Source: Apteryx mantelli
Taxonomy: Eukaryota; Chordata; Aves; Apterygiformes; Apterygidae
Reading direction: 5' to 3'
NCBI RefSeq assembly: GCF_036417845.1
Contig: NC_089978.1
Coordinates: forward strand, 121,488,183-121,552,182
Length of the DNA: 64,000 nt
Position numbers and translations under genes: made by a program. Below are positions 61,501 to 64,000 of this stretch, in pieces. The notes under the pieces were generated by a model that searched no databases, was not told the DNA's origin, and saw only the letters and a list, made by a program, of their open reading frames with translations. Position 1 is the first letter of the stretch. Each line of letters opens with the position of its first letter.

Positions 61501-63299
61501 GGAGGTTGCTACAGTACAACTGCATTCTTTAAGAAATAGTGCCAAAGTATACATATATTTGAATTTTTTTCTTCATTTTGCCAAATCATTACCTTCATTG
61601 ACTCCTCAAGATTACTAGAAGGAAACTGAGCTGCCTTGGAAAAACAATTTAGGCTAGCGTTTCACTTCAGATCTCCTCTCCAGCCAGTGTTTGGTCATTC
61701 CATTATAAAAAAGTCCGACACTTTTACCCTACTACTCAAGACTGATCTTTATTTGAGGGATAATCTGCATGTTGGCAAGCAGTAGCCCTGGCCCCATTAG
61801 TTCTACTGTGGATGGGCCAATGTTAACAAAGAGAACATCTAACTGTTTTAATATAAAAATGCCAGCAATAGTCAAGCCCAAATGCACTGGGGCTCCAAAT
61901 ATTATTAAAAGCCAAAAGGCTGAATATGGGGCAGTAATAAAGGGAAAAAAATCCCCAAACTCTTCAGTATGGACAGGCATGAGAGGATGACACAGTTTTC
62001 CCCCTGGAATGTGACAATTTTCTGTCTTTATGGACTTCTACAGCTTCCAAAAGCATACTGCTATTTGCATTCAATCCCAGCAAGCAATGGGCTAAAAATA
62101 GTGTTGAAAATCCACTCTGTGGATACTGAACGGTGCTCTAGGAACTTTACAGTTAAGCCTATTTTTTTCCTAGCAATTACAGGCAATGTTGCAGAAAAAA
62201 AAAAAAGGCTTATCACTTTTCGCAGAAGAGGTGTTTCCTTTTGCAAGAGAAACCATGTGTCTTTCATACATATTAATGCACCAGCATGCCTGTATATGTT
62301 CACTTCAGATTCTTCATAGCCTTCTTGCTTTGATATCTATTCCTTCACCAGTGCTAGAAACAAAAGAATATACAAAAAGTTGAATTATATTTGCCTTCAC
62401 CGTCAGTGAAGATTATTCTTCAGCATTTCTAAAGTCGCAGTCACCACAGCTTTTAAATTTGATTCTTTGTACCAGAACCCCTGCTCTGCATAGTCCACTA
62501 TGATACATATGCATCAAGAAGTTAATTTTAGATAAGCACTGAGAAATCCACAGACCTGAGTGCAAGGTCTAAACCAGCAAAAGCTAAAATCAGCCTGGCA
62601 CAAGACTGCTAAAAGTAGAAAGCCTACCAGAAAGCCAGACAGATATGGAAGCTAATGGCACCAGTCATGACTGAGGACTGCCCTGCGTGTGGGCCCTTCA
62701 GATGGCCTCTGCTTATTAGAAATATTTTTATTTTAATATACAGGGGAAATAAAAGATAGAACAGATTATGCCATAGTGATTATGCCTAAGCTTCTTGACA
62801 TAAACCACAAGTATTCCCTCATTCATGCTTTTAGTGTGTGTGTGCGTGCATGTGTGCATGCATGTGTGCGTGCGGGCATCTTTTCAATGCATCTCACTGA
62901 CCCCTTGCAGAAATAAGGCTGTTCTCCCCACGGGATGTCAGCACAGAAGCACTTCCTAAGGAGATTATATCTATATTGGGAAAGGCCATTTGCATCCTCC
63001 ATCATTTTGTAAAGGGAAACACAATATTGAAGATATCATCAACACAGCTGTATGGTAAAGGAGGTATTATTGAAAGTATGGATGCTACAGAGAATCAGTT
63101 TCTTTGACCAACAGTTCTTGTTTCTTATTACTAAGAGGGAGAGAAATATGTAGTAGAGAAAAGCTTTTAAAGAAATGCTTCCAGTCAGCTCTAAAACGAG
63201 AAAGCCTTCTGGAGTCTTTGAGCAAAGCTAGAAGATTCAGAACCAGGTTTGTGTTCATACTGCAGGATTTAATCACACCAGAAAACTGTCAAGGCTCTG
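58550..63299. other. Unique noncoding DNA
   Basis: No supported gene. The hydrophobic minus-strand frame at 61732-61980 (82 codons) is noted in the findings but matches no family I can name. A TG/GCAT microsatellite is at 62833-62876. Confidence 0.55.
62833..62876 (+). repeat. (TG)n/TGCATG microsatellite
   Basis: Alternating purine-pyrimidine tract of GTGTGTGTGTGCGTGCATG-type units, a possible Z-DNA former. The minus strand translates as a Thr-His-Ala-Cys repeat, an artefact. Confidence 0.9.
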
Positions 63300-64000
63300 A
63301 GTGCACTAATTAAGCCTTAACAGCCCTGAACAGCCTCACTTGGGGCCTCCACCTATGGACCCAGGAGCTCCATTTAAGCTCAGCCCAGGGAGTACTAGTC
63401 TCAGCCTAAGCTATAATGTAGGAGTGCTGGTCTCCAGCTCAACCATAGCCATACTCTTGCCTAGCCATGGACCCCAATGATCTGAACTCTCACCCATGGA
63501 CTGACTTCCTGGTTTGACCTTGACCATGTCTTATCATCATGGACCTGCCTGGCAATCACTGGACCACCTGATCCTGTCTTGCAGATTGCCTTCCCAACCT
63601 GACTTTGGGCCTGCCTCATCCACATGATCTTGCCTGATGGTCTGGACTGTTGGTTGAACCTGGCTATGATCCCTGGATCTTCCTTGCTTGTTCACTTGGG
63701 TGGCAAAGCCTCTGCCCTGCTGGCCATTTTATCACACTCAATTCCCTGTCCCTTAGGGAGCAGCTGGCTCTCACTGCTCTTTGACAGCAGCTCTCCAACC
63801 TGTAGGAGGCTGTGCCCAATATTCAGCACTTTTGTGGGGGTGATCTGCCAAATCTGGACTTCCCAAGTGTGAGCTTGGTAATATATATGACTCCCATCAA
63901 AAGCCATTTTTTGACCTCATCTCCCACCCTACTTCCAGCTACTTCTCCATCTTCCTTGTGGAAGGTCAAATGGCATGAAATCCACAGCTCAGGAGCCAGC
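63300..64000. other. Compositionally distinct segment, unidentified repeat candidate
   Basis: Base composition shifts from AT-rich to roughly balanced and CTG/CCTGG-word-rich (many CCTGCC, GACCTG, TGGACC, CTTGCC words). No long open frame or known family is recognised, and no LTR ends are seen before the window edge. It could be part of an LTR or other dispersed repeat continuing beyond 64000, or simply a local isochore change. Confidence 0.3.

Overview
The window looks like avian (at least sauropsid) nuclear DNA, and I find no functional host gene in it. The organism call rests on repeats. Six fragments are recognisably CR1 LINEs of the bird/reptile type, including the ATTCTGTG-type octamer tail and the C-terminal reverse-transcriptase peptide typical of avian CR1. 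There are also older CR1/L3-like remnants and a few decayed MIR/CORE-SINE relics. L1, Alu, B1/B2 and abundant young SINEs are absent, and overall repeat density is low. The base composition is AT-rich, and the remaining open frames are short (136 codons or fewer) and look like chance frames. The window is best read as intergenic DNA or part of a large intron.

Layout: 1-8.7 kb is unique AT-rich DNA with microsatellites and a cluster of G homopolymers near 5.3-5.6 kb. 8.7-11.3 kb holds two ancient CR1/L3-like remnants and one short CR1 3' end. 15.5-17.8 kb holds a possible solo LTR and two CR1 fragments. 23.1-24.2 kb holds a MIR-like relic and an older CR1. 24-42 kb is mostly unique sequence. 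At 42.1-42.8 kb there is a fairly young CR1 fragment with a 234-codon open frame, and 43.8-45.2 kb has two MIR-like SINEs in opposite orientation. 57.3-58.5 kb is a degraded CR1 reverse-transcriptase segment. The last 0.7 kb differs in composition from its surroundings and may be an unidentified repeat.

The outstanding item is at 50,956-52,733: a complete-ended but internally deleted pogo/Tigger-class DNA transposon. Its terminal repeats, 5' leader, transposase and 3' UTR match, as far as I can recall the consensus, the mammalian Tigger1 family. It is flanked by TA on both sides. A Tigger1-like copy in sauropsid DNA is unexpected and is a candidate for horizontal transfer, with assembly contamination as the alternative to exclude. 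The transposase also carries a 32-bp micro-inversion (52,020-52,051), a deletion that removes the second and third catalytic acidic residues, a frameshift and a nonsense codon, so it cannot be functional.

I saw no tRNA, rRNA, CRISPR array, CpG-island promoter or convincing splice-bounded exon. All family assignments are from pattern recognition, without database searches.
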